Origin: Streptomyces sp. Tu6071
GTDB taxonomy: Bacteria > Actinomycetota > Actinomycetes > Streptomycetales > Streptomycetaceae
Assembly (NCBI RefSeq): GCF_000213055.1
Contig: NZ_CM001165.1
Location: 5,044,945 to 5,108,944 of the forward strand
Length of the DNA stretch: 64,000 nucleotides
Direction: 5' to 3'
Shown here in pieces: positions 38,110 to 46,358 of the stretch. Position 1 is the first letter of the stretch. Every line of letters begins with the position of its first letter. The position numbers were made by a program, and so were the translations under genes. The notes under the pieces were generated by a model, which saw only the letters and a list, made by a program, of their open reading frames with translations, was not told the origin of the DNA and searched no databases.

Positions 38110-39312
38110 TCAGCCCTCCAGCACTCGCTGCACGCACCAGACCAGGCCCATCGCCGCGACGCCCGCCGAGATCGCGCCCGTCACCCACAGCGCCGTGCGC
38201 GGGGCGCGGCGGCGGAGCAGGAGGAGGAGCGGGAAGACGAGGGCGATGAGGCCGAGTTGGACCGCCTCAATGCCGATGTTGAAGACGAGCAGCGACCACA
38301 GGAGCGTCCACGACCACGCCTCGTCGATGCCGAGCGCGCCCGCGAAGCCGAGGCCGTGGACGAGGCCGAAACAGAAGACGACGCCGAGCCGGGTCCAGCC
38401 GGTGCGGTCGAGGCCGAGCGGTCCGTCCCCGTACGCCGCCTCGCCCTCCGCCCGCCCGCGCGCGAGCCGCCACAGCCAGCCGCCCGCGACGACCGCGATG
38501 GACAGCGCGATGACCGGTTCCACCACGCGCGCGGGCACGTCGACCGCTCCGAGCGCCGCGAGGAGGAAGGTCACGGAGTGGGCGATCGTGAAGCTCGTCG
38601 CCGCGAGGACGATCTCGCGCGGGCGGCGGGAGCCCACGATGAGGGCGAGCAGGAAGAGGATGTGGTCGATCCCGCCGAGCAGGTGCTCCGCGCCGAGCCG
38701 GAAGAACTCCCAGAACCTCTCGTACCAGGTCTGTTCGACGGAGAACGAGGGGTGCGCGGCGTCGAGCGCCGCGCTGCCGGAGCGGCCCGCGACGTCGTAG
38801 GTCGCGATCGTCTTCGTGCCCTTCACATAGCCCTCGGCGTCGGGGAAGAGCGTGCCGCGCACCGCGAGCGTGCTCTCGCGGTCCGCGCAGTCCCAGTCGA
38901 GCAGGAGGTGGGTGTACGGGACGCCCTCCCGGCGGTCCATCGTGAAGCCGCCCACGTGCGCGGGCCTGCACGCGCTGCCGCCGGAGGTGACGGCGAAGCG
39001 GTCCTCGACGTACGCGAGCGCCGACTTCGCGTGCGCGTCGAGCGCCTCGGCCTGCGCCTTCGCGTCGCCGTCCTCGAAGGCGGCGGTGCCCGCGCGGAAG
39101 AGCGCGTCGTCGTGGGCCGCGTCGGCGGCGGAAACGACGAACAGGTCGTATTCGAGGGCGAGATCGGTACGTATCCGGCCCTCCGCCTCGCCGCTCACAT
39201 GCAGGAAGACGGTGGAGCTGAAGCCGTGCGCGAGGGCGGGCCGCGCGGTGGCGAGGAGGGCGAGCACCAGGACCGCGAGTGCGGTGAGGGCGCGGCGGAT
39301 GTGCGGGGACAT
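38110..39312 (-). CDS. HupE/UreJ_2-family membrane protein
   Basis: A 400-residue protein: signal peptide (ALTALAVLVLALLATARPALA), an external domain of about 180 residues, then six or seven TM segments. Family motifs are GAEHLLGGIDHILFLLAL, FTIAHSVTFLLAAL and GLVHGLGFAGALG, with His residues that could bind metal. Relatives are proposed metal permeases or accessory proteins; the true role is unknown. ATG 39312 has GAAGGAG 7 nt upstream. The 19-bp repeat array abuts its 3' end. Confidence 0.85.
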   Translation of the reverse strand: MSPHIRRALTALAVLVLALLATARPALAHGFSSTVFLHVSGEAEGRIRTDLALEYDLFVVSAADAAHDDALFRAGTAAFEDGDAKAQAEALDAHAKSALAYVEDRFAVTSGGSACRPAHVGGFTMDRREGVPYTHLLLDWDCADRESTLAVRGTLFPDAEGYVKGTKTIATYDVAGRSGSAALDAAHPSFSVEQTWYERFWEFFRLGAEHLLGGIDHILFLLALIVGSRRPREIVLAATSFTIAHSVTFLLAALGAVDVPARVVEPVIALSIAVVAGGWLWRLARGRAEGEAAYGDGPLGLDRTGWTRLGVVFCFGLVHGLGFAGALGIDEAWSWTLLWSLLVFNIGIEAVQLGLIALVFPLLLLLRRRAPRTALWVTGAISAGVAAMGLVWCVQRVLEG

Positions 39313-39762
39313 GGGTCTCCTTCGGGGTCGTCACCGCACGTTTCAGGCCAAGCGTGAACGTGTGCCGCCGCGACGGAGAACCTTGGAAGAACAAGCATGC
39401 GAGCGGGGCCCTCGGGACTCCCGCGAGGTGCGGGGGGCGTACGAGGATGAGGGCGGCCCCGGGGGTGCTTGCGGGGGTGGACGGGGGAAGTCCGCGTGGC
39501 GCGGGGGGAGTCTGCGGGGCCGGGGGAGCCCGTTGGGTTGGGGTTGGCCGCCGGGGCCGGGGCCGGGGCCGGGGCCGGTCCGGGACCTGGGTGCTGGTGC
39601 CGGGCGCTGGTGCGGGCCTGTTGGTGCCGGGTTGCCGGGAGGAGCCCGGTGTGGCTCTCGCCCTGCCCCGGCCTGCCTGGCTCCGCTCGGCGGCCCGCCC
39701 CGTTTCGCCCCGTCCCGCCCCGTCCCGCCCCGTCCCGTACGTATCTCAGGAGGACGATCGCC
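39313..39762. other. 450-bp intergenic region with G-rich and C-rich simple repeats
   Basis: No convincing gene. It holds GGGGCC repeated four times (39553-39576), embedded in a G-rich stretch able to form G-quadruplex, and a 10-bp repeat GCCCCGTCCC in four units (39697-39736) directly before the lipoprotein ribosome-binding site. Confidence 0.7.
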
Positions 39763-40455
39763 GTGCGCCGCACGCCACTTCGCGTACCCCGGGCTGCCGC
39801 CGGGTTCGCCCTGCTCGCCGTACTGGCCTTCCTCGCCACGGGTTGCGGCTCCGGTGACGACTGGGCGGGCCCGCGCGCCGCGCCCACGCCCCTCGGCGCC
39901 CTCGGCGCCGGCTTCGCCGGGCCCTCGTCGACGCCGACACCCGAGGCGACCATCACACCGCAGCCGGGCTCGTGGAAGAACGTCCACCCGCCGCGCGGCT
40001 ACCGCGTCGTACTGCTCACGGCCGGGGACGACAGGCCCACGAAGACGCTCGTGCGCGCGGTCCGGGAGTGGGCGGACGCGGAGGACGTCGCGCTGCGCAC
40101 CGTACGCGCCGAGGGGGAGCCCGACCTGCTCCCCGCGATCGACCGCGCGATGGACCTCGGCCCCGATCTCGTCCTCGCGGTCGGCAACACACTCGTCGAC
40201 CCACTCGCCACCGTGACGCCCCACCACCTCGACCGCCACTTCCTCGTCGTCGGCGCCGAGTTGGCCGAGCCCACCGAGAACGTGACGGCGGTCGACTGGA
40301 GCGGGGCCTCCTTCCGGGGCGAGGGGCTCGGGATGTCCTCGACGTACGACGCGTCCTCCTTCACGCCCGCACGGAGCGCGGCGGCTGTGCGGGCGGGAGT
40401 CGCGGCGGTGCTGCACGGGCTGACGGGGATCGTGGTGTGGGTGGACAAGTACTGA
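39763..40455 (+). CDS. Lipoprotein resembling BMP-type periplasmic binding proteins
   Basis: A 230-residue lipoprotein. Signal with lipobox LATGC (Cys near residue 28), a Pro/Thr linker, then an alpha/beta domain (YRVVLLTAGDDRPTKTLVRA, DLVLAVGNTLVDPLATVTPH, HFLVVGAELAEPTENVTAVD) recalling the first lobe of Med/BMP nucleoside-binding proteins. It is shorter than a full binding protein (about 330) and no transporter genes adjoin, so it may be a sensor or orphan binder. GTG 39763 has AGGAGG 9 nt upstream. Confidence 0.75.
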   Translation: MRRTPLRVPRAAAGFALLAVLAFLATGCGSGDDWAGPRAAPTPLGALGAGFAGPSSTPTPEATITPQPGSWKNVHPPRGYRVVLLTAGDDRPTKTLVRAVREWADAEDVALRTVRAEGEPDLLPAIDRAMDLGPDLVLAVGNTLVDPLATVTPHHLDRHFLVVGAELAEPTENVTAVDWSGASFRGEGLGMSSTYDASSFTPARSAAAVRAGVAAVLHGLTGIVVWVDKY

Positions 40456-40577
40456 GGGAGCGGGGGCCGGTGTCAGGCGCGGTGCCGGGTCGGAGGCGGG
40501 TGGCGTGCGCCGGGCCCGGGGTGCCTGCGGACCCGCGCCCGCGAGGCCGCTGACCGAGGGTGCCCGCCGCGCCTATG

Positions 40578-41162
40578 TCAGGCGCGTACGGCAGGCCGCT
40601 TGATGCGGAGAGCCGAGACGAGGAAGAAGACGCCGCCGAGGAAGGCGTAACCGGCCAGACTGCCGAGCTCCGCCCCGTCCTGGCCGGCCATGGCGAAGAA
40701 GGACGCGCCCGCGAGCGTGGAGATCGCGCCGCTCGCGATCATGGCCCACTGCCCGCCGATACGGCGCCGGAGCACCCCGACGACGAGCTGCACCAGTCCC
40801 GCCGTCACGGCCCACGCGCCCCACACCCGCAGGACCGCCGGAATACCGGACGCGGCGGCGACCGCGAGACCGATCGCGGTGAGCGTGCTCAGCGCGATGT
40901 TCGCGTACAGCCCCCGCACCGGCCCCTCACCCGCCCGCGCCGAGCGGACATCGACGACGGCGCACGCCACGTCGAAGAGCGGATAGATGACGAGCAGTGT
41001 CGCGCTCAGCGGGCCGAGCGTGCTGTCCGCCGTCGCGAAGAGGAGGGCGGCCCATACGGCGGCGAAGGCGAAGCGGGTGAAGTAGAGCTTGCGGAGGGAG
41101 GCGGGGGCGGTGGGGGTGTGAGGGGCGGTGTGGGTGGTGGGAGTGGTGGCGGGGGTGTTCAT
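40578..41162 (-). CDS. DUF308-like multi-pass membrane protein
   Basis: A 194-residue protein with a Thr/Pro/His-rich start and about six TM segments (FAAVWAALLFATADS, LSATLLVIYPLFDVACAVV, IALSTLTAIGLAVAAASGI, WAVTAGLVQLVVGVL, AMIASGAISTLAGASFFAM, GYAFLGGVFFLVSAL), the layout of HdeD/DUF308 proteins. Function unknown. ATG 41162 has GAAAGG 9 nt upstream. It is divergent from a TetR gene across a 686-bp repeat-filled region and is a candidate target of that regulator. Confidence 0.8.
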   Translation of the reverse strand: MNTPATTPTTHTAPHTPTAPASLRKLYFTRFAFAAVWAALLFATADSTLGPLSATLLVIYPLFDVACAVVDVRSARAGEGPVRGLYANIALSTLTAIGLAVAAASGIPAVLRVWGAWAVTAGLVQLVVGVLRRRIGGQWAMIASGAISTLAGASFFAMAGQDGAELGSLAGYAFLGGVFFLVSALRIKRPAVRA

Positions 41163-41314
41163 GGGTTTGCCTTTCGGGGTGGTGGGTTGGTTGGGGGGTG
41201 GGGTTTGGGTGGGGCTGGTGGCGGTCGGCAGGTGGGTGGGGGGTCGGTGAGTGTGGGCTGTGTGGGTGCGGGATGAGTGGGGTGCGGGAGGCGGCGTCTC
41301 GGTGGGGTGGAGGT
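41163..41314 (+). other. G/T-rich strand-asymmetric intergenic segment
   Basis: The plus strand is almost entirely G and T here with many GGGTGG/GGGTTGG runs, giving G-quadruplex or R-loop potential. No gene is seen. It continues the C/A-rich codon use of the DUF308-like N-terminus on the other strand. Confidence 0.6.
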
Positions 41315-41825
41315 GAGGGAGAGCGTTCGGTCTCGTTGTTTGGGGGTCGGGGAGAGGCCTTCGGCCTTCCGGCGGGGCGTGCGGTGAAGAACGTTCGGTC
41401 TCCTTGGAGGCGAGGGCGAGGGCGAGGCGAGGGCGTGGGCATGGGGTGCGGCGCTGAGGCGGGGCGTTGGCCTCTCTGTGGTGCGGGGGAGAACGTTCGG
41501 TCTACCTTCCGTGGGGCTGCGGACCGCGCTGGCGAGAAGGGCGGGAGGTCGGCTCGTGGGTGCTTGAGGGAGAACGTTCGGCCTACCGGTGGACGTCGGT
41601 CAGCGTGGAGGCGTTCGGCTGTCGGAGGTGGTGGTGAGGAAGAACGTTCGTTCTTGCGCCAGCGCGGCAAGGGTGCGCGGTCTCCCGTCGTCGCTACGAG
41701 ACTTTCGCTCTCCCGCAGCCATGAGAACACGCGAGCTCCCGCCGCTGCCGCGAGGGAGAACGTTCGGTCTCTTTCGTATTTCAGGGCCTCGAGCACCCAC
41801 CTGTCAAGACCGAACGTTCTCCCTC
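41315..41825. repeat. Array B of the 19-bp dispersed repeat (about eight copies)
   Basis: Plus-strand copies begin at 41315, 41383, 41485, 41566, 41636 (degenerate) and 41752, with a partial GAGGCGTTCGGCT at 41608-41620. An inverted copy AGACCGAACGTTCTCCCTC is at 41807-41825, forming a perfect 19-bp inverted pair with the 41752 copy across 36 nt. Spacing is irregular. The region between the membrane protein and the TetR gene has no other gene. Confidence 0.85.
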
Positions 41826-41841
41826 ACCCTTTTGGTACGAT
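41807..41841 (+). promoter_or_regulatory. Leaderless TetR promoter overlapped by an operator-like repeat copy
   Basis: -10 TACGAT (41836-41841) ends 7 nt before the ATG. The inverted repeat copy with core CCGAACGTTC covers the -35 position, as an autorepression operator would. Confidence 0.6.
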
Positions 41842-41848
41842 CGCCCGC

Positions 41849-42451
41849 ATGAGTCGGGTCACAGGCGGTACGGGAGGCGGCGGCGCCTCGGGTGGTGCGT
41901 CGGATGCGCGAGCGCGGCTGCTCGGCACGGCGACGGAGATCTTCTACGCGGAGGGCATTCACTCCGTAGGGGTCGATCGGATCGTTGCTGAGGCGCAGGT
42001 GACCCGTGCGACGCTCTACCGGCACTTTTCCGGCAAGGACGAGCTTGTTCTCGCTTATCTCGCCGGGGCGGACAGTGGGATCAGGGCGCAGGTGGCGGGG
42101 GCGCGGGCCGGGGCGGATACGGCGGTCGAGCGGGTGCGGGCCGTTGCCGGGTCGATTGCGGAGGGGATTCGGTCGCCGAATTTCCGGGGGTGTGCGTTTC
42201 TCAACGCGGTTGCCGAGTATCCGGACCCCGCTCATCCCATTCATCAGGCGGTGCTGGCCCACCGGCGGTGGTTCCTGGAGACGGTCACGGAGTTGCTGGC
42301 CGAAGCGGGGTGTCTGCCGGCTGATAGGGCGGGGCGGCACCTGGTGATGTTGCGCGACGGAGCCATGGCGGCCGGGTGTCTCGGTGATCCGGAGGCGGTC
42401 ACGGAGACGTTCCTTGGCGCGGTCGAGGGGATTCTGCAAGGCGGTCTGTGA
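41849..42451 (+). CDS. TetR-family transcriptional regulator
   Basis: A 200-residue TetR regulator. The HTH is VDRIVAEAQVTRATLYRHF; preceding helix LGTATEIFYAEGIHSVG. The ligand domain holds NFRGCAFLNAVAEYPDPAHP, typical of a group that often sits by reductases or small membrane proteins. ATG 41849 follows TACGAT by 7 nt. Codon use is less GC-rich at third positions than in neighbours (for example GTT, GCT, TTT), suggesting later arrival. The probable operator is the repeat motif found upstream; the divergent DUF308-like gene is the best target candidate. Confidence 0.9.
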   Translation: MSRVTGGTGGGGASGGASDARARLLGTATEIFYAEGIHSVGVDRIVAEAQVTRATLYRHFSGKDELVLAYLAGADSGIRAQVAGARAGADTAVERVRAVAGSIAEGIRSPNFRGCAFLNAVAEYPDPAHPIHQAVLAHRRWFLETVTELLAEAGCLPADRAGRHLVMLRDGAMAAGCLGDPEAVTETFLGAVEGILQGGL

Positions 42452-42741
42452 CGGTTCGCCCTGGGGGGACCGCCTGGGTGTCCCTCGGGAGCTGCTTTGC
42501 TGCCTTCGTCTCCTTGTCCCGACGAATCGTCGCGCCCTCCGTCGAACTTCCGCTCCCTCGATGAATCGCTGTGCCGCCCGCTGGGGTTGCCGCGCCCCTC
42601 TCCGGGCCTCTCGCGCGGTCATCGTTCTCTCGCCGGGGCGCCGCGCTCCGCTGGGTTGCCGCGCCTCCGCCGGGTGCGCCCCTCCGAGTCGCCACTCCCA
42701 GTCCCGCCGCCCCCTAACTCGCCACGCCTCCCGCCCCCCGC
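42452..42741. other. 290-bp region between TetR and MarR genes
   Basis: No gene with support. The plus strand is C/T-rich with poor codon bias in every frame; open frames across it look accidental. Confidence 0.5.
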
Positions 42742-43185
42742 TCAGTGCGACGGCGGTGGGAGGTGTTCCGTGATCTTTGTGAGCAGGGTGTGGAGAGTCG
42801 CGCGCTCCTGTTTGTCGAGGGGGGCCAGGACGTCTTCCGCCACCGCGCGCATCGTGGTGTCGAAGCCCGCGATGTGTTCGGTTGCCTCCGGGGTCGCGTA
42901 GACGCGTTTGCTGCGGTCGTCGCCCGGTTGGGTGCGGCGTTCGACGAGGCCGCGGCGTTCGAGGCCCTTGAGGAGGCTGGAGACGCTTGCGGCGCTCGTG
43001 CGGCTCACCTCGGCGATGTCGCGTTGCATCGCGCCCGGGTTCTGGACCAGGTAGCCGAGGGTGAACGCCTGCTCGTGGCTCAGTTCGCGCTCCCGCATCC
43101 AGTCCTCGCCGCCCTTGCGCAGGGCCCAGACGATCCAGCGCATGAGGTCGAGGCTGCCCGTGGGGCCGATGTCCGGTGTCGCCAT
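42742..43185 (-). CDS. MarR-family transcriptional regulator
   Basis: A 147-residue MarR protein. Winged-helix region QRDIAEVSRTSAASVSSLLK then GLERRGLVERRTQPGDDRSKR (wing with D-x-R-x-K/R). Helices at both ends form the dimer. Divergent from a MATE exporter gene, so it most likely represses that pump and itself. ATG 43185 is 7 nt after TAGGGT (43198-43193, minus strand), so leaderless. Downstream end is 290 bp from the convergent TetR gene. Confidence 0.92.
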   Translation of the reverse strand: MATPDIGPTGSLDLMRWIVWALRKGGEDWMRERELSHEQAFTLGYLVQNPGAMQRDIAEVSRTSAASVSSLLKGLERRGLVERRTQPGDDRSKRVYATPEATEHIAGFDTTMRAVAEDVLAPLDKQERATLHTLLTKITEHLPPPSH

Positions 43186-43221
43186 GACGAGAACCCTAAT
43201 CGCGAGCGTTCGGTTTGAGCT

Positions 43222-43250
43222 TTGACTGTTAGGGCTCTAACAGTTAGCTT
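43222..43250 (+). promoter_or_regulatory. MATE gene promoter with MarR operator in the spacer
   Basis: -35 TTGACT (43222-43227), 17-bp spacer, -10 TAGCTT (43245-43250). The dyad ACTGTTAG-N4-CTAACAGT (43225-43244) fills the spacer. A GAGCGTTCGGTTT segment just upstream (43204-43216) resembles the dispersed repeat. Confidence 0.75.
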
Positions 43251-43400
43251 TCTACGTGGGGCGCTCGACATCCACCTGCCGTGTGCGCCGTGCGGTGCCG
43301 TCCGCGCCGTACCCGTGCGGCGGTTTCCCGCGCCCCGCCCTCCCGAGCAGCCCCGGCGTTCGCCGCCGCGCGCTCGAAGCTGCCCGAAAGGAGCACCGCC

Positions 43401-44870
43401 ATGACCACCCCACCCCCGGAAACGACCGCGACGCCCACGGATGCGGACCACACCAACCGCACCAACCACACCGACCACACCGACCGTTGGTACCTCTCCA
43501 GCGCGCCGCTCCTGCGTGCCCTCGTCCACCTGTGTGTGCCGATGGCGGCGGGGACGGCTGTCAGCGCCGTCTACAACGTGATCAACTCCGGTTTCGTCGG
43601 CTCGCTGCACAGCACGGCGATGCTCGCCGCGATCACCTTCGGCACCCCGATGCTCGCGCTGGTGCTCGCCTTCGGCGGGGTCTTCGGCGTCGGCGGCGGC
43701 GCGCTCGTGTCGCGCCTGCTCGGGGCGGCCGAGCGGGAGCCCGCGAAGGCGGGCGAGATCCGGCACGTGTCCTCGTTCGCCGTGTGGGGCTCGGTGATCG
43801 CGGGGGCCGTGATCGGGGGCGTCGGGCTCCTGCTCCTGGACCCGATCGTGTCGGCGCTCGGCGCGGACGGTGCGGCGGCGGGGCCGACGCGGCACTACGT
43901 CGCCGTCATGCTGGCCTTCGTGCCGGTGCTCGCCGCCTCGCTCTGCCTCGAAAACCTCGTACGGGCCGAGGGCGCCGCGCGCCAGGCGATGACGGGGCTG
44001 ATCCTCTCGACCGTCGCGAACCTGGTCTTCGACGTCCTCTTCATCCTCGTGCTCGACTGGAACGTGGCGGGTGCCGCGGCGGCCGTCGGGCTCGGGAACG
44101 CCGTCAGCCTCGCCTACTGGGCCTTCTGGCTCCACAGGAACAGCGAGCACATGAGCCTCGCGCCGCGCTGGTTCACTCTGCGCGCCTCGGTGCTCAAGCC
44201 GGTCTTCGGCGTCGGCGGCGGGCAGCTCCTCCAGGCCGGTTTCATGATCGTCACGAGCCTGCTGCTCAACAACTACGCCGCGCACTACGGCGACAGCCCG
44301 CTCGCGGCCATGGGGGTCGCCGTCCGTATCGCGCAGGTGCCGGAGTTCCTGCTCATGGGCGTGACGATCGGGGTGCTGCCGCTGCTCGCCTACGCGTACG
44401 GGAAGGGCGACCGCACGCGCCTGAACGCCTCGCTGCGGGCCTCCGCCGCGGCGGTCGGCGTCGTCGGGCTGTTCTTCTTCGCGGCGATCATCGGCTTCCG
44501 TGAGCAGGTCATCGAGATCTTCTCCTCGGACGACTCGGTCCTCGCCTTCGGTACGACGGTGCTGCTCGCGCAGTTGGTCGGCATGGTCGGCAACGGCTTC
44601 ACGGGCCTGCTCACCACGCTCTTCCAGGCGACGGGCCGCGCCCGCCCCGCCCTGGTCATGGCCTCGGCGCCGGGCGTGCTGTTCATCCCGATCGTGATCC
44701 TGGGCAACCACTGGTTCGGCCTGGACGGCGTCATCTGGTCGCTCACGGCGACGGAGGTGATCGTTCTCTTCATCGGCTTCGCGATGTGGCTCGGATCGCG
44801 CGCGGCGATCGACGAGGGCCTGGCGGAGGGGAGCCCGGAGCGCGCCGAGGAGGTGCTGGAGGAGGTCTGA
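43401..44870 (+). CDS. MATE-family multidrug efflux transporter
   Basis: A 489-residue 12-TM exporter of the MATE/MOP superfamily (MepA-like). Both six-helix bundles are visible, with CVPMAAGTAVSAVYNVINSG in TM1 and VFGVGGGQLLQAGFMIVTSL opening the second half. It should expel cationic drugs or metabolites using Na+ or H+. The start is rich in Thr, Asn, Asp and His from a short repeated codon set (TNRTNHTDHTDR). ATG 43401 has AAGGAG 8 nt upstream. Regulated by the divergent MarR; convergent with the M14 gene 39 bp away. Confidence 0.92.
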   Translation: MTTPPPETTATPTDADHTNRTNHTDHTDRWYLSSAPLLRALVHLCVPMAAGTAVSAVYNVINSGFVGSLHSTAMLAAITFGTPMLALVLAFGGVFGVGGGALVSRLLGAAEREPAKAGEIRHVSSFAVWGSVIAGAVIGGVGLLLLDPIVSALGADGAAAGPTRHYVAVMLAFVPVLAASLCLENLVRAEGAARQAMTGLILSTVANLVFDVLFILVLDWNVAGAAAAVGLGNAVSLAYWAFWLHRNSEHMSLAPRWFTLRASVLKPVFGVGGGQLLQAGFMIVTSLLLNNYAAHYGDSPLAAMGVAVRIAQVPEFLLMGVTIGVLPLLAYAYGKGDRTRLNASLRASAAAVGVVGLFFFAAIIGFREQVIEIFSSDDSVLAFGTTVLLAQLVGMVGNGFTGLLTTLFQATGRARPALVMASAPGVLFIPIVILGNHWFGLDGVIWSLTATEVIVLFIGFAMWLGSRAAIDEGLAEGSPERAEEVLEEV

Positions 44871-44909
44871 GGGCGCGAGGGACGAATGCCCCCCGGCGTT
44901 CAGCCCCCC

Positions 44910-46205
44910 TCAGCCCCCACCCCCTTCCCCCAGCGCCGCTTCCGCCGCCGCCACCACCGTGGCCGCCTGGTGTCCGACCTGGTCGCGCGGCGGGATCGCC
45001 CGCAGGGCCAGTTCCCGGGCGAAGTCCCCGCACCACGTGGTCAGGAGCGTGTCCACGTGGGCGCGCAGGGCGGGCGCCCCGGGTGCGGTGGTGCGGGTGA
45101 GGAGGTCGTGCAGGAGTCCGGCGGCGCGGAGGGGCTGGCGGCGGGCGGCGATGCCGAGGGCGTCGATGTCGGCCGCCGAGAGCCGCGTGCTCGCGGCGAG
45201 GGACTGCCAGGAGGAGGCCACCAGTTCGTAGAGCCCCTCGCCCATCCACGTCAGGACGCGGAGGCGCGGGTCGTCGGCGGGCAGCAGGGGCCGCGCTTCG
45301 GCGACGAGGGCCGTGATCGCGCGGCCTCCGTTCAGGGTCAGCCCGGTGAGCGCGCGCAGGGCGGCGCGGGGATCGGGGTGCGGCGTGGCGTCGTCGGCGG
45401 CGCGGCTCGCCCACAGCGGGACCTCGATGATCGCCGTCGTCCCCCCGTACGCCTCCGGGGCGCACCACGTCGCGCGGCCGATCCCCGACGAGCCCGCGGC
45501 GAGGCGGTGGCGGAACGCGGGCGGGGGCAGGACGTGGACGGCGGGGGCCGGGGTCTCCCAGTGCAGCGCGTCGAAGGTGCCGTACTGGAGCGGGATGCCG
45601 TGGTGCGCCGCCGCGCGCGCGAACGGCTTCTCGACGCCCGGGAGTCCGGACGTGAGCTGGAGGAAGGTGCCGCCCGCGTCGACGTTGTGCAGGGAGCACT
45701 GCACGACGGGGCGCAGGGTGTCGACCAGGCCGAGGAGCACGTCCGTCTCGGGCAGATGCCGCCCCTCGATCGGCGCCCACTCCGGCTGCTCGGCGGCGAG
45801 CGGGCGGTAGGAGGCGCGGTAGTACGCCGCGAGGGCGTGCGCGGGAGGCGCGGGGACGGCGCCGCCGCATGCCTCGGCCGTGCGGCTGAGAGCCGCCGCG
45901 TCGGGGTCGAGGCAGAGGAGGAAGTCCCAGGTCACGCGGGTGAGATCGGCGGCGGGGGAGGTGATGCCGCCGCGGAGGAGACGGCGCGCGAGTGTGAGCG
46001 CCGTCGTCGGTCCCGTGGGTTCGTCCGCGTGCGCCCCTGCCACGACGAGTACGTGCCGGGCGCCGCGGCCCACCGAGAGCAGGAGCAGGGGCCGGCCTTC
46101 GCGCGAGGTACCGGCCCGCCGCAGGCGGCTGGTTCCCGCGTGCGCGGAGACCAGCCGCCGCGCCGCCACCGAGACCTCGGCGACGGTGAGCAAGCGGTTC
46201 GGCAT
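44910..46205 (-). CDS. M14-family zinc carboxypeptidase-like protein of the peptide locus
   Basis: A 431-residue protein. Zinc ligands H59 and E62 in GAHADEPTG, third ligand H173 in CSLHNVDAGG, and catalytic E261 in TTAIIEVPLW match M14 metallocarboxypeptidases. No signal peptide, so it acts in the cytoplasm. The C-terminal 150 residues are helical and unassigned. The ATG at 46205 is 6 nt after the stop of a 25-residue peptide gene, so the two are translationally coupled. This suggests it trims that peptide or its modified form, although an amide or ester hydrolase role is possible. Confidence 0.8.
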   Translation of the reverse strand: MPNRLLTVAEVSVAARRLVSAHAGTSRLRRAGTSREGRPLLLLSVGRGARHVLVVAGAHADEPTGPTTALTLARRLLRGGITSPAADLTRVTWDFLLCLDPDAAALSRTAEACGGAVPAPPAHALAAYYRASYRPLAAEQPEWAPIEGRHLPETDVLLGLVDTLRPVVQCSLHNVDAGGTFLQLTSGLPGVEKPFARAAAHHGIPLQYGTFDALHWETPAPAVHVLPPPAFRHRLAAGSSGIGRATWCAPEAYGGTTAIIEVPLWASRAADDATPHPDPRAALRALTGLTLNGGRAITALVAEARPLLPADDPRLRVLTWMGEGLYELVASSWQSLAASTRLSAADIDALGIAARRQPLRAAGLLHDLLTRTTAPGAPALRAHVDTLLTTWCGDFARELALRAIPPRDQVGHQAATVVAAAEAALGEGGGG

Positions 46206-46211
46206 CGGGGC

Positions 46212-46289
46212 TCAGGCGCCGCCGTTGCCGCCGGACTCGCCCGTCGTCTCTTTCTTGTCGAGCGGGCGGATCGCGATCTTCTTCGCCAT
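46212..46289 (-). CDS. 25-residue putative precursor/modifier peptide
   Basis: A short gene with AAGGAG 7 nt before ATG 46289. The peptide begins MAKKIAIRPLDKK and ends ESGGNGGA: a basic leader-like half with IAIRPLDKKE, then a Thr/Gly/Ser/Asn-rich half, with no Cys. It heads the minus-strand transcript carrying the M14 gene and faces the E1-like and M50 genes. The leader resembles those bound by PqqD-type domains, and both divergent enzymes have such domains. I infer it is the substrate: a RiPP precursor or a ubiquitin-like tag. No homolog is recognised. Confidence 0.7.
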   Translation of the reverse strand: MAKKIAIRPLDKKETTGESGGNGGA

Positions 46290-46304
46290 GTCGTCTCCTT
46301 CCGG

Positions 46305-46358
46305 CCGGTCGTGGGGCAAGCTGCCCTTGTCCCGGTCGTGGGGCAAGGTGCCCTTGTC
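46305..46358. repeat. Two 27-bp tandem repeats with internal dyads in the peptide-locus control region
   Basis: Units 46305-46331 and 46332-46358 differ at one base. Each has GGGCA-N3-TGCCC; unit 2 also reads CAAGG-TGC-CCTTG. They lie in the expected 5' leader of the peptide mRNA, next to the promoter, and could bind a repressor or fold as RNA. Confidence 0.8.

Noticed and set aside
42452..42741. Overlapping frames between TetR and MarR genes
   Set aside because: No codon bias, domain or start signal; both strands equally open.
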